64,000 nucleotides of DNA from Lithospermum erythrorhizon. Lineage: Eukaryota > Streptophyta > Magnoliopsida > Boraginales > Boraginaceae. Of this stretch, positions 33,986 through 46,105 are shown piece by piece. The position numbers were made by a program, and so were the translations under genes. Position 1 is the first letter of the stretch, and every line of letters starts with the position of its first letter. Below the pieces are notes generated by a model that worked only from the letters and a program-made list of their open reading frames with translations, was not told where the DNA came from and ran no database searches. The stretch covers positions 186,001-250,000 of the forward strand of contig JADFUC010000089.1 of the NCBI GenBank assembly GCA_019722365.1, read 5' to 3'.

Positions 33986-36140
33986 ATGCATTTCATCTAA
34001 GTTTAAGTACTACGCCAGAAGTTCTCACCTTTCAGATTTACCTTTGTTATTTAAATAAAAGACGCGTTCAGCTTATAAACCGCCTTAAAGTTCAAATAAG
34101 CTTCTACGTGTAGAAATAGTTTAATTACGCCCGCCAGAAAGCAGACCGGGCGAATGACCAAATCGAGTACATCCTACCGTTTCGACTAATCAGATAACCA
34201 AATTCTCTGGCTGACAAACGGCGAGGTTCAAAGTGGATATATCCTATGTATTAATCTAATTTCTTCGCAGGCGTCCATCCCTCTTCAAAGCACGGTGATG
34301 ATCCGGCTCGGAATGCATGTAGAGATACAAAACTCTTTTAAGCGTACGACTTTCTACCATAAAATAAGCCGAGATCCTCCTCGACTCCAAGTGGTCCAGA
34401 GCTTTTAGCCCGGCCAATACGGAGGAATATGTACCAAAATGTATTAAAACATGTAACTAGAAAAAAGATCAAATACACGTATGTATAAAAAGGCGAAAGG
34501 TACCTAGACTCGAGACACGGAGAATATATTAATAAACCCCGAAAGCGGGGGGAGAGTACACGACAGACAAAAAAATCCTACGCCTACGGGTTTTATGATC
34601 CGTAATCGAGTGGGCACAAATATTGTCTCACCCACCCCGCAGGAACCTCTCCGCCTATACTCCCTCAAATAAGGCCTGAATGTCAAGTACTGTCCCGAAG
34701 TTCAGACAAAACTGACAGTGATAGCTGCTCCAATCCCGCAACACCTTCAAGGATCGCTCTTAAGAAGGCGAAGAACTCCCATTCTCCGACGTCACGCGAA
34801 AGACGGCTCACAAAGATCCTTCACTGGCCCGCTGAGATCTGGGTCAGCAGCGCTACGTCCCAGTGATGGGCTGGTCTGTAGACGAGATCCTCCGCCCCTG
34901 CTCTGTGGCTCCCACTCGGTGTGACTCCTGTGCCGCCTCACGGCGTCCCTGGGTCTGGTTGACACGACATTCTTTGGCCATTCAAGGCACGAGAGTGCAG
35001 GCCGCCAAGGAAAGGGAAGAGTCGAATCAACAAGTGGCATGCAGCAAGACCAAACTAAAAGCTCTAATTGGGGTGAAAATAATGCACTCCACGTACCGAA
35101 GACCTGGGCCATGTGGGCCTGGGCATTTATGGACGTAAGCGGCAAACGAGAAGTTTATTTTACTCCACCCTGCACTTTTCCTTTTTGTGAGGGGAACACG
35201 ACCTTCGAGCAAGACGCTTGTGAGCGCACTACATCAGCCTGGGAGAGATTTTTCGAACGAAATGAGAAAGTCTAAGTAAAAGCATTTAGTTTAAAAATCG
35301 CTAAAGTCGAAACGGTGGAACTTCGTGCGTGATATCTTCAATTTATGTAGACTAAAGAACCTTTCTTCAAATTCAAAAATAAAGATTTATATCAAGAGAT
35401 AGTGAGAAAAGCGTAAAAGATGCAATGCATCGATGGCCAAAGATACGAACGCAAACCCGAGGCTCTGGAGACAAAACACCTCTCGATAATAATCCGTGAG
35501 ACGCATGTCCCTCGCTTCATGCTGGGGTGATACGGAAGAGATCACCCATATTCCATATATCCGACCCAGAAGTAAAATGGGCGGCTCCAGGGCAAACGAG
35601 CAATCACATAATTAAAACGGTTGATTCACCTGACGCTCCAACTGGGGATTGGGTCCTTCAAGACAAGTGTGGATAAAGAATCAATGAAACGATTCGACTC
35701 GACCACGTGATCGAGCCGTATGAAAAGCCCAGCTTTGCTGCTACCGTCTCAAATTTCTAAGAAGAAATGCTAAACCAACGCCTCGATTCGGCTCAATTAA
35801 AGAGGCAATTAAGTCCGTAATTACTTGGTCTTTAATGAGTAGCCAATCATTAATCAGTACTAAAATATCCATCAAGGCTCGATCAAAGTAACCGTTCGAG
35901 ATAACTATGAAAGGTACACCTTGAAGCCAAATGAAGTGAGTTCACTTTGATACCCAAATACTCTCCTTCTAAAAATAAACTCTTCGATCTTACTTAATCT
36001 GCTCTGAAATTGGCTTTTTGGCCTGACAACCTAGCCCTGTTTCAGAATCCCTCATTCGATCCGAGCAAATCAAAGCCCGACTAAGCCGATTTCATGATCC
36101 GGCCCAACACCGAAATCGACCATATCATCAACCAAGATTA
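33986..36140 (+). repeat. LTR-like block of gypsy unit 1
   Basis: A non-coding block alignable in pieces with 37975-39976. Shared landmarks: an atttaaataaaaga/ttataaataaatga run at the start, aaaactctttaag, gagatcctcc.cgac, tataaaaa.gcgaaag/gcgtaaaag, the purine tract near 34540 and 38385, ctatactccc.c..a, caatcattaatc, gatacccaaatact and gatttcatgatcc. The 34.7-35.2 kb part is GC-rich with overlapping shadow frames on both strands, none credible. Exact ends not fixed. Confidence 0.55.
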
Positions 36141-36149
36141 ACAAGGCCT

Positions 36150-36600
36150 CGCCTAAGGATCATACCCTCCGTCCAACATCGACAGTGGGTCGACCTGGAA
36201 ATACGGCCATATGCTGTAGATTTCTTGACGCTTTCTCCCGAGGTATCATCACATATTCACGGGCCGAAAAGACGCTGAGAAAACTATTATCGAGGCCGGC
36301 CTTCTACTGGCACTAGGGCTTCAGACGGACGGCCACAAGTGCCCCAATCAGATTGGCTGTGAACATGGAAATCTATGTCAATTTACGCTCATCAAGCACG
36401 GGACGCAATGACCACGGCTCAACATCCCGAGAGCTTTGAAAATTCTGTGGAAGACAACGACGCCCAACCGTGATGTTGCCTTCTCGGGGCGAAATGAAGC
36501 TCAATTCCTCCGTACAAAGCCGCGAACGAGTATTACTAAAGCCCAGCCCCGCCGAATTTCGAAAGGAATGCACCTACGGGCCAGTCAAGAGGTACTTCAG
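36150..36600 (+). pseudogene. Gypsy reverse transcriptase remnant (unit 2)
   Basis: The plus strand shows a YPPSNIDSGST counterpart of YPLPNID.LVD, then FLDAFSRGIITYS (FLDAFSGYHQI) near 36225, and a CPNQIGCEHGNLCQFTLIKHG segment at about 36350. Frames change repeatedly, and the catalytic YVDD-type motif is not readable. Confidence 0.6.
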
Positions 36601-37319
36601 CTTACTAACTCGCCGTTGAAAACACCGAGCAGCGGTCTGGCTGGCTGGTGACGTGTACGGGGCAAAAGAACCCCAAAGCGTTCTGGGGTCGGTGATTCTT
36701 TCAGGGTCCTGCGAGGTCACAAAGATCAAAGACGCCCCTTCGATTCGCCTTCACAAACAATTTAAAAATGAAGTTCAATACGAAGCACTACGACAATGGA
36801 CTTTCTTTAGCAAAACAAGCTGGGGTGAAAGACATCCATATAAAGAACGACTCAATCACGGGTGGACCATGTCAAAGGTAATTTTAAAGATCCGTAGCAG
36901 TTTCCTCGGTGTATACCCTCTGGATGATCTTTTATCAAAGGTCTTTCAGGCTCACAAACGCCACACCCGGAAGGCGGATAACGGTCGAAGAATGATTTTG
37001 CCATGGGTTTCACAAGAATGCAAGGCCCCGACTAAAAGCATCCCGCGGGCGGGATATTTTGCCCTCTATGCATAAAGCATGCCTCGTGGATCATGTCCAA
37101 AGGCGCGATATAATGCCGAGGCATTCTAAGATCCCTCACCAGCCTCCTCCTCACTATCGGGTCAAGATAATCGTGCCCTGGCTCCTTCTAGTACCAACGA
37201 GGTAATGGATATCAGGGACCTCCCGTGACGCCTGGGGCAAAAGTGTACACCATGCGAAGCAAGGATCACTTCACCAAACGGGCGGACGCTAAGCCACTCA
37301 CCCTACAGACTGTGATCAA

Positions 37320-37970
37320 GTTTACTAATTCTTAAACCCGGTTCGGGTACCCTGGTATCGTCACCGACAATGGAACGCAGTCACAGCCGGAAAGATCAAG
37401 ACACGTGGCTCGAGCTGAACATAAACACCGGGATGCCTGTGGCCATATCCTCGTGCCAATGCATGCGCAGGCGAATGAACTGGGTAATCTTCTGCGGCCA
37501 ACAAACGGCTTAAGGAAAAGGAGGTCAGCTGGGACCTCAGAGCTTCCCAACAAAGAGCATGTCCTTCCTGACGCTCCAAATCCTATCACAAGTGACACCC
37601 CTCATTTGGGCAGATGTCCGACGCTCACAAGCGGAGATTTACCTATACCGGCTCGGTGGTCATACTATGACGAGTCAATTAACGAAAGTGGTCATGACTC
37701 AACTCGACTCGGTTGAAGAAAAGAGGGCAACAAGGTCGAGCAAGATGGGTCTGACATAGCGGGACGGCACACACTACAATGCGAGGTCTAGGCTGTATTA
37801 AATTGCCAGCGGGAGACGTTTTCAGAAGACGATTGTGCATCCGCTTAATGGCCGGGGAGTTCGAGTCCCCTTGTGAGGCCTATACCTTTGTCCAAAAATC
37901 GGGGCTACCACATACGATCCGACATCTCAAGGACGCCAGTGCCGCGGTCATGAACGATGTCACTTAAGTA
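37320..37970 (+). pseudogene. Gypsy integrase and pol tail (unit 2)
   Basis: The best preserved part of the tandem: TRFGYPGIVTDNGTQ at about 37333-37380, then GKIKTRGSS (for CAELGI..), a QSNGQ counterpart, ...KRRSAGTSELPN.. (W.DELP.VLW.YRTT), and YYDESINE near 37665 followed by VEEKRAT at about 37713. The reading ends with HLKDAS...TQ-like text and a stop at 37965-37967. Order and spacing fit Tat-type integrase and its C-terminal tail. Several frameshifts are present. Confidence 0.75.
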
Positions 37971-37974
37971 AGCA

Positions 37975-39976
37975 TTTCACAGTTAATTAAAGACTTTTAT
38001 TTCCTTTATTATAAATAAATGACTCGGGCACCAGCTTAAAACCGGCCTCCCCGGGCGTTTAAACGCTCTCGCGCGGGTGTGAGTCCCACGCATTAACCAC
38101 CCCATCGCTGCGAAGTGTCCCGCATCCTTCCCGCCGCAGCACGAGGGAGTGACGGGGCACCAATAAACAAAGTGAAACAAAAACTCTTTAAGGTAGGACC
38201 CCTAACCATGTTTCCACTAAGATCCTCCCCGACCCGCGGTCGGAGTGCAGTTCCTCCAACACGGGCGAGCAAAGATCAAAATGAAGATAAAATGTAACCG
38301 AACAACAAAGAACATCAAATGAAAATACGTATAAAAAACAAATACGAGGAGGCGTAAAAGTGAATATATAATAAACTCCCTCCGGAAGTATGGGGTGTGG
38401 GGAGTACATGATTACATAAAAAACGAACAATGCCTCTGGGTGGGCATGATCCGATCCAGAGGAAGGGCGGGGTATTATCCGCCCACCTCAGGAATTACGC
38501 TTCTATACTCCCGCCTAGGCCGAGTATCGAGCCCGATCTGAAAATTCATAACAAAGTCCGACAGACAAATGCAAGATTCAAGGAGTTGTCCCAAGAGTAC
38601 ATCACGTGCCTTCCTCTGCCGAGCACCTAGAGCAAAGATGGGTCCGCAACATCCTTTCTCTCCGTCAGTTCTTTCCTTAAGTCTGTCCAAAGAAGGCCAC
38701 GCCCTGTGGATAATTGCCGACTGGGCCATGTGTCTTCAGAGTTTCAGCTCCGCCCCACCTCGGCCCAGCCGCCTCACGTTGTGTCCCTTGGTCTCGGCTG
38801 GGACAGAATCTGCTGACCGTCATGAGCACGAGAAGAGGCCCTCAAGAAACAAAAAGTCGAATCACAAGTGACTCATGAGATGCATTGGGACTAAGACTCA
38901 GTTTGCCATCTCTACACGATCCCCTAGTCCAAGAGCGGTAGGTACCACGTACGGCCATGTCTAAGAAAATTAGCGATGCACCCAATTGCATGCCCAATCG
39001 CTGACGGAGTAAGGAGGAGTGGGAAGCAAACTTCACTGTCTGAAGATACGCGCTCCCCAGGGCAAGTGGCATCCCTTACCAGTACGCTTTGTACCCGCCA
39101 ATTTACGTGGAAGAACGGAAGTTTTTCTAAAGCTTGTCGAGGAAACTTCGGAAAAGCCGACAAGAGAAGAAATCATGGAAAAGATAAAACGGGAGTAAGT
39201 GTTCGGAAGACGATCTTTAATTTCAGAAAGATCGGGAGCCTTTTCAAATTCAAAAGACGGACGGTAATGAAGCAGAAAGGAGTTGCTTAAAATTCCACAC
39301 GCAACATTGCCGCATAGCAAATAAAACTACCGCATTTCGGAAACATCTCTAACACGCAGTAGCCGCCAGTGGTCAAGCTGGTGTCGTAAAATAAAGAGAC
39401 TCCACCTATATTACATCCCACCCATAGAAAATGGCGGTTTTGGGAAATAATAATCCCATAATTAAATGGGCCGGTCCAGAGAACGTACCAACAAGACTGA
39501 TCCTTCAAGCATGGGATCTACAGCAATCGAATTAATGGACCCGGGACCAACAATGTCGGGCCGTATACCTGCCTCAAATTTCATGGGTCAAGCTGCCCAC
39601 TTGGGTAAGAGAAGAACTGGTATCTAACTGGCTGATCCGCCCACTATGTGGTAATTAAGTCTGTGAATTACTCAAATTAACAGCCACCAATCATTAATCC
39701 ATAATAGAGGAGCTATCAAGTGCTCGACAAGTAACTGTCTAATAATTTATAAATAAAACTCATAGCCAACCAGAAAAGCTTCACTTTGCATACCCAAATA
39801 CTTTATTTAAACTAAACTCTTCTTTGCTCTCTTTTACTGGGATTGATCGTTTGAAGAGCTTCCTACCAAGAACCCGGTCCTCAAGCTTTCATGAACTCTC
39901 ATTCTTTGAATTCAAAGCCAGATCAAAGCCGACTGAGGATTTCATGATCCCACCAACACCTGAGTCGGACCACCAT
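37975..39976 (+). repeat. LTR-like block of gypsy unit 2
   Basis: The partner of 33986-36140. A TA-rich poly(A)-like start (tttattataaataaatgac near 37998) is followed by GC-rich non-coding sequence, and it ends near acctgagtcggaccaccatcc, where LINE sequence takes over. The frames at 38430-39290 are overlapping shadows without motifs. Confidence 0.55.
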
Positions 39977-40650
39977 CCTTGTCTATCCAATGAGAATTTA
40001 CAAATTTTTCTCTATCTCAACAAAGAAAATGGAGGATTGGGATTTAAACATTTACACTATTTCAATCTTGCCCTCCTTTCAAGGAATGGATGGAGACTTA
40101 TCAAATATCCTGATTCACCAATGAATAACCTATTCAAATCCAAATATACCCAAGCCTCCCCATCAACAATAAAAAACAACCAAAGACGGACTGAAAAGTT
40201 CATGATCCGATTTAACAAATCAATAACCATTTTATTTGGAAAGTTGGAACTGGTTCTAACATTAATATCTAGGAATACTTTTGTATCCTTGATATTCAAT
40301 CACTATCCACACTTCACATAAATAATTTCAAAAATAATCTTATCTTTCCAACAAAAGTCAATGATCTCCTCATTAACGAAACAAACTGGAACACTCGGCT
40401 CTTAAAGAAAATCCTTCCAAAAAAATTATTAACATGATCCTCAAAATAAAATCCAAAATGTATTATGAAGAACAAATCTGGTTGAACCCCATTTTAAAAC
40501 ATAAGATATTTTCCAAAAAAATAAACCAAAACACCATAGATATTTCCAAAATCCCTACAAATGATCAATGCAAAATCATATGAGTGTTAATGGCAAAATT
40601 GAGAGGAGTAAAGAACGGTAATAACTCGACTACGCTATTTTTGTCATTTA
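39977..40650 (+). pseudogene. LINE (non-LTR) reverse transcriptase C-terminal fragment
   Basis: From 40027 the plus strand encodes ENGGLGFKHLHYFNLALLSR followed by NGWRLIKYP, the hallmark GGLGFR.L..FN.ALL.K..WRL of plant LINE ORF2 after the RT fingers. Further on, in another frame, KVGTGSNINI (WRIGNG.SI.IW) and FPTKVNDLL..TNWNTRLL can be read to about 40410, then IWLNPILKHKI. The 5' part of the LINE is absent: the reading joins gypsy LTR sequence at about 39976, so the gypsy unit inserted in, or recombined with, this LINE. The open frame at 39824-40321 is chimeric across that junction and is not a gene. Confidence 0.8.
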
Positions 40651-41284
40651 CACACTCTTACTTCGCATGCATTTTTCTGTACACTCTCTTTAATCGGTAT
40701 AAAGAGTTAATGGCAAAATCAAGAACGAAGAATCAAGAACGCTAAATGTTTATTCGTGCTTCCAATCTATATCAAGTTATGTTGTAAACCCCTGGCTTGA
40801 TATTTCAATTTTTTTAAATCTGACTGGCCACTACAAAGCGACTGATCCCGATACTCATCATTATAAAGTTTAATATCCCGCTACCACCTGGACCAACTCC
40901 TATTGCTACTTCCAATGCTTCAATTAGTTCTTTTAATTTTACGAATTGTAATAATTTATATAATTATCTCAATGGCATTTTCAATAACGCAAGAACAAAT
41001 GTATTGGATATTTCTAATTAATATATGAATTACTTAGCAAAAAAAAGTACATTATTATTTTACCCCTCATTTTTGTCAGAATGATCGATGATTTAGCTGC
41101 TTAAGAAATGACTATTTCATTTTTTAAAATAATACTATTCGACAGTGTATAGTGTTTCCATAATTTGTGTAATCACCACCTTGACAGACACGAAGAAATA
41201 CTGAGTAATTTACAACATCATTGGTCAAAAGTTGCCTAGCAGCACCAATTGCAGGAAAGCCATTGAATGTGCTGAAATTGCAAG
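40651..41284. other. AT-rich intergenic sequence
   Basis: Two partial copies of a gagttaatggcaaaat.gaga phrase (40585-40605 and 40706-40725) are present, possibly the LINE's downstream sequence. No gene seen. Confidence 0.5.
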
Positions 41285-41888
41285 TAGGGATGTGCTCAAA
41301 ATTCGAACCGACCTAATCAAATTAACCGAACCGAAAATACCCTAAATTCTCCTGAATCGACTGAAACTAAACCGATTAGCTGTAATACGAAACTAAACCA
41401 ATTTGTGCTTACTTTAAAATAACTGGCTTAACCGATTTCTAAATTTTCTATAAGTGCTTTCAATTTTTATTTATTATACTTTTCAAAATCTTTAATATTC
41501 GCATACGCACATTTTAGTTTATGAAATTTATATTTAACTTTGGCTCATTATTAATATAACGTAATATAAATCTTTTCTTAAAACTAATAATATGTTTAAT
41601 AAAAAGATACGTAGCAAGAGCTTAGATTGTATATCAATATGCCTGGTAGATCAGATAATTAACTTAAAAGTAAGCTTCATCGAAATTACACTGATTATAT
41701 CTAGCCTTAAGACTTAATTTTTGTACCGATAACTTAAAAATCGGCTAAAACTAATCTAAATCCTAATCCGAACCGACGTAACCGATATGACGGGAACCGA
41801 ACCGACGAATTGCCTTAAACAACCGACTAAATAGATTTGATTCCAGTTTTTTACAAAATCAAATCGAACCAATCTGTGTACACGTCTA
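41285..41888. mobile_element. hAT-type MITE (about 604 bp)
   Basis: The left end is tagggatgtgctcaaaattcgaaccga and the right end is ...aaatcgaaccaatctgtgtacacgtcta, an imperfect inverted repeat of the common plant hAT MITE with TAGGG.TGTGCA ends and aaccgaaccg subterminal words. Flanks attgcaag (41277-41284) and attgcatc (41889-41896) form an 8-bp target duplication with six matches, as expected for hAT. Both subterminal zones are full of ccga/aaccga words; the interior is AT-rich and non-coding. Confidence 0.8.
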
Positions 41889-41910
41889 ATTGCATCCCAG
41901 AAATTCAAGA

Positions 41911-41992
41911 ACGCTTTATGTATAGACTATATTTACCTCGGAAACAAACAAACGCTTTATGTATAGACTATAGTTACCTCGGAAGCAAACAA
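41911..41992 (+). repeat. Two-copy 41-bp tandem repeat
   Basis: The unit acgctttatgtatagactat(a)tttacctcggaaacaaacaa starts at 41911 and 41952, with two differences. It begins 22 bp outside the hAT MITE's right end. Confidence 0.85.
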
Positions 41993-43915
41993 ATGGTTGC
42001 TACATCTTGGACTTGATACACAATCTTCATGCGATTTGTTTTGTAAATCGGATATGTAGATTTTTAGGCCATTTAATTTGAAAAATTTGGTCTTGGGGTT
42101 GGGGAACAGTAATGAAGAATAACGGTGAAGGTTAAACACAAGAGAACGGCTACGATGTATTAATTTTTCATTAATTCCATTTCTTATACTCAATTTTAAT
42201 ATAAAATAATATATATTATCAAAATATAATGTATTTAAGATTTTTCAATTTAACGTTCAAAACATAAGTGTGCCAAAATTGTTCAATGAATCTAATCAAA
42301 TGCTGTAGACAAATTCATTGAACAAATTTGACAAATTACCTAGCAGAAAAAATGTTTTATATAATTGGAGCATTGACGAATTTTTTGGTGAAACTAAAGA
42401 TGACACTTAAACGAACCAAAGAAAAAGAAAATACGTTATAAAGTCTTATAATTCAGATTTTTATCTTTTGGCACCAGACGATCGATCATACACGCTTCAA
42501 AAACGTTTCACCATCTGGATCACCATATATTTCAACATTTACTCCATTCGACACATGCCAGTGCCGCCCCACTTAACGCCCGGCCAAAATCGATGCTAAA
42601 TTTGAATTTGACAAATCGACAAGCAGAAAATCGTTCAACACCATTTTTGGGATAATTTTTAAAATTTACTAAAATTCTAGTCAAATATTTATATAAGATT
42701 AATTTTAATAAAAATTTGGATGAGATTAATTTTAAAAAAATATTTGACGTGATAAATATTTGCCTCAAAAATTTTATTAAAATCGAAAAATCATCTGTAT
42801 CAGAAGGCTGACAATTTGCCTCTTGTCAAATTGTCCAAAAAATCAAACTTAACATTAATTTTAAATCCGAAATTCACTGCCGGTATTAATTTTTCGAAAC
42901 ATTTACGATAGAATTGCTATTTCAAACACGCAATGACGAACGCGCCATTGGGGCCCTTTTATCTTTAATGAACCCTTAATGAACCATAACTTTCCACTTT
43001 TTTTGATTTGTGAAATTACTACTCCCTCCGATTTTTTTACTTGTCATCCTAATAAAAAAAATTATTTCAAAATACTACTTTTAATTCCAAATCTAACATT
43101 CGATTGCTTTTTTCCTCAGAAGCCCATATTCGACGTATATGTAATAAAAGTTTTTAATACCACTACATTCATTAAATTATTGTCTGATTAATTAATTAGG
43201 GATATATATGTAAAATCTCATTCATTATTAACTCGATTCTTAATCAAGCGAAAATTACTGTGACGACAACTAAAAAGTTAGCTTGAAAGACATTACAATT
43301 GTTAAAGCCACATGATAGTCATATGACCTCATTAACAACACACTTAACGGCATCTTTAACTGAACTACTAAAAATATCCATTTTTAATTCATGAAATGAA
43401 ACAATGATACTCCTCATCCACGGCTTAAACTTTCACTTAACGCATTTTGATTTTATCCTTTTTATTTGCCACTTAAGCTATTTTGCGCACTTTTCCCCCT
43501 TAACATCCCTATTTAATACTATTAAATTTTTTTCCCTATTAGGTTAATATTATATTCCATTTTAGTATAATAGGTAGATTAAAAAATAAATTAGGAATAA
43601 TTTGAACCATTTAATAACATTAAATGAGGTTACTATTGTCAAATGTTCACCTATTTTAAAAAGGCTTAATTTCATCTGGGACCCGAACTAAGTAAATCAT
43701 TTCAAATAGACACTTAAACCTCAACCTTTCAACAAAGACTGAGTACATTTTTTCGACATCGTATTTTCGCTAATCCATTTTTCTAGCATTTGACTTAACT
43801 AAATTTAAATTTAAAAGGGTGTTTTTATCAATCCATAACATATAACTTAATCAAATCTTTCTAACACACCTATTAATTAACCATACATATTCAAGGCTAC
43901 CCAATTCAAAAATTA
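41993..43915. other. AT-rich intergenic sequence with MITE-like scraps
   Basis: A single actccctccgatttttttac end near 43020-43040 resembles a Stowaway/Mariner-type MITE terminus, but no partner end was found. 43420-43760 holds phrases such as cacttaa.cc and gacccgaactaag typical of small non-autonomous repeats. No gene. Confidence 0.45.
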
Positions 43916-44276
43916 ATCATAATGCCCCGGATCATTTTAATGGCAATAAATAAGAACATCGCTGGTGGCGATGCCTAAGCGATCGAATCTCGCATGTGAA
44001 TCAAGGCCCCTAAAAAATCATTTGCGGTTTCTAGTATGGCACAGACATGTATCTGGGCCGCTATAAAAATTTACTTATCTTGGGCTGCAAGATACCTCAA
44101 CCCAGAAAGGTTTCAGAAATAAGTAAGTTCTGGTGATCCTGGGCCTCTTCACGCAGACGGCTCGAAGCCACGCAAGTCGCTAACTGTGATCGCTGAATAG
44201 TCGGTGCATTATCCCGCGATTCACCTCCTTCGTGAAATCCTAAGACAGGACGTATGTCGCTAAGATGACTAAGCTG
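43916..44276. other. Small GC-richer island of unknown origin
   Basis: About 360 bp of mixed, CpG-containing sequence stands out from AT-rich flanks on both sides. It contains no open frame, no tRNA-like fold that I can close, and no inverted repeat. It may be a fragment of an old element or of organellar DNA; I could not match it. Confidence 0.4.
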
Positions 44277-45700
44277 TGAATTTTAAAAAATTATTCATAC
44301 CGTTTCATCTTCAAACAAACATAACACCCAAACCCTTCATCATCTCTTCCGAAATTCCACACACAATTAAGTTAAAAAAATGTCTTCAAGTTCACGTGGA
44401 GAAGAAAATCCGTAAGAAGACAAAGTATGACTGTGTGTGTTGAATTTCTTCTTGAGAAAATAAGTGGTCTAATAATCTTCCAAATGTCAACTGGTCTAAT
44501 AACTTGAGAAAATATAGGATCAATACTTCTCAGTATGAAGTTATCCTTACCATGGTGGGAGTGCAGGCAGAGGTTGCATCAGTGCAATTAACTAATAATT
44601 TTTTTTATATATATATTTACTGAAATCTTTTGACTGCAAAATTTTAGGAAATTGTTGTTTCAAAACTTATTTAGAATATTATTGGAATCTTTTTATCTTG
44701 GGATAATGAGAATCTTAATGTATGATTCTTTTCTTTTTCATTAATTACGAAGTATATATTACCCAAAAAGATTTAGGCAAATCAGTAAATTTCCTCCTTA
44801 ATTCAACTATTGCTGCTAAACTTTGAGCTGGCAAGGAGTTGGCTACCATATACTAAAGAATTTTCCAAAATATGGACTTTAATTTTCAAAACTATATATA
44901 TACTCATTGATTCTCACAATTGAATCTTTTTATGTTACATAAGAAAAGGTTTTGTTGAAGCCTGGTCCCAATTAAGTTAATTGTGTGTTGAATTTTGGGG
45001 GAGATGATGAAGGATTTGGGTGGTACCTTTGTTGTTGATGAAAAGGTTTGATTAATTTTTTGAATTGAGTGTATGAATATGTAAGGGTAAGTACAACACT
45101 ATACACACACTGCGGTCGTGGTGAACATTATACACACACCAGAATAAGAAATTTTGAAATTTAAATAATAATTTCGCTCTTAATGAACTTCCTAACCATT
45201 ACACTCCTGCAAATGTGGCGGGGGCCAGAGATTTCACACCCAAACCCAACACTATTCTTGGACGCGTATAACAAAATTTCAAGGTTAATAGGTGTATTAG
45301 ACCAAAATGTCCTTTTTAAATTTAAATTTAAGGTAAAACAAATGATAAAAAAATTAATTAGCAAAGTCAGTGCTAAAATTTAATCCAAATGCATATTTAA
45401 AATGTTCAAACGTTTTTATCTAATTAAACGATGATTTGGGTCAAAAGCCATTTCATTTAAATTAAGGCCTGCTTGTTAAATTCGAATTAAACCCAAGCCA
45501 AAACTGAACGTTCAAATCAAGAAATCGAATTATAATCAACTGAATATCGAAATATTTTGGGACAATATAACAGTCAAAGAAAAAGACTTAAATCAGCTTA
45601 TATCGACAACTTGATTCTTACTCTATTTCATTTATATATATTCATCATCCATTAAATAAATAATTTAATAATAGATAAATAAATATTATTAATATGAATA
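44277..45700. other. AT-rich intergenic sequence; possible lone first exon near 45005
   Basis: At 45005-45049 the + strand reads ATG ATG AAG...GAT GAA AAG and then gtttga, giving MMKDLGGTFVVDEK before a gt and stop. It could be a relic first exon of a lost gene, but 15 codons cannot prove it. The rest is AT-rich, including a TA run near 44609-44618. Confidence 0.3.
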
Positions 45701-45719
45701 ATAAATAATATGATTACTA

Positions 45720-46105
45720 AAATATATTATTAATTATTATTATTATAATTGTTGTAGTATTATTGTTTATTAATCATACTAATAATAATAATTATTATTA
45801 TTATTATTATTATAATTATTATTATTATTATTATTATAATTATTATTATTATTATTATTGTTATTATTATTATTTTACATTATTGTTATTATTATCATAA
45901 TTTTTTATTTATTTATTTATTTATTATTATTACATATTATTTGTATTTGTATTTTTTTTTATTATTATTATTATTTATTTATTTTTATTTTTTATATTTC
46001 GTTATTATTATTATTTTTATTTTTTCTTATTATTATTATTATATTATTATTTTTATTTCTATCATAATTGTTATTATTATATTATTAATAATAATAAATT
46101 AATAT
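45720..46105. repeat. (ATT/TTA)n and (TTTA)n microsatellite tract
   Basis: An almost pure A/T block consisting of taa/att triplets (best at 45780-45880 and 45955-46095) with tetranucleotide ttta interruptions near 45905-45925. The 69-codon frame inside it is low-complexity and not a gene. An inversion from att to aat phase occurs near 45790 and 46085. Confidence 0.95.

Larger units (their letters stand above)
31240..36140 (+). mobile_element. Gypsy (Tat-like) unit 1, starts inside RT, ends in LTR
   Basis: The unit enters at gypsy RT (KDFYPP.., then a FLDAFRGYH counterpart near 31410), passes a long broken RNase H/linker, shows integrase at 33340-33620 and a pol tail near 33980, then a ~2.1-kb non-coding LTR-like block to about 36140. 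There is no gag or protease. GC content is clearly higher than the flanks. Its layout is repeated by unit 2. Confidence 0.7.
36141..39976 (+). mobile_element. Gypsy (Tat-like) unit 2, tandem to unit 1
   Basis: It begins with the same RT motif as unit 1 (aaggat...ccctcc.tc.aacatcga at about 36158), has integrase at 37320-37970 and an LTR-like block at 37975-39976. Internal length is about 1.8 kb against 2.6-2.7 kb in unit 1, so about 0.8-1 kb between RT and integrase has been lost. The LTR-internal-LTR order without gag suggests unequal exchange or a tandem insertion. Confidence 0.7.

Noticed and set aside
34718..35275. Several overlapping frames on both strands in the gypsy LTR-like block
   Set aside because: Mutually overlapping in a GC-rich non-coding block, which lengthens chance frames; no domain seen.
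38569..39320. About 100-codon frames on both strands in the second LTR-like block
   Set aside because: Same reason: GC-driven chance frames without motifs.
45858..46067. 69-codon Leu/Ile/Tyr-rich frame
   Set aside because: Translation of an ATT/TTA microsatellite, not a membrane protein.
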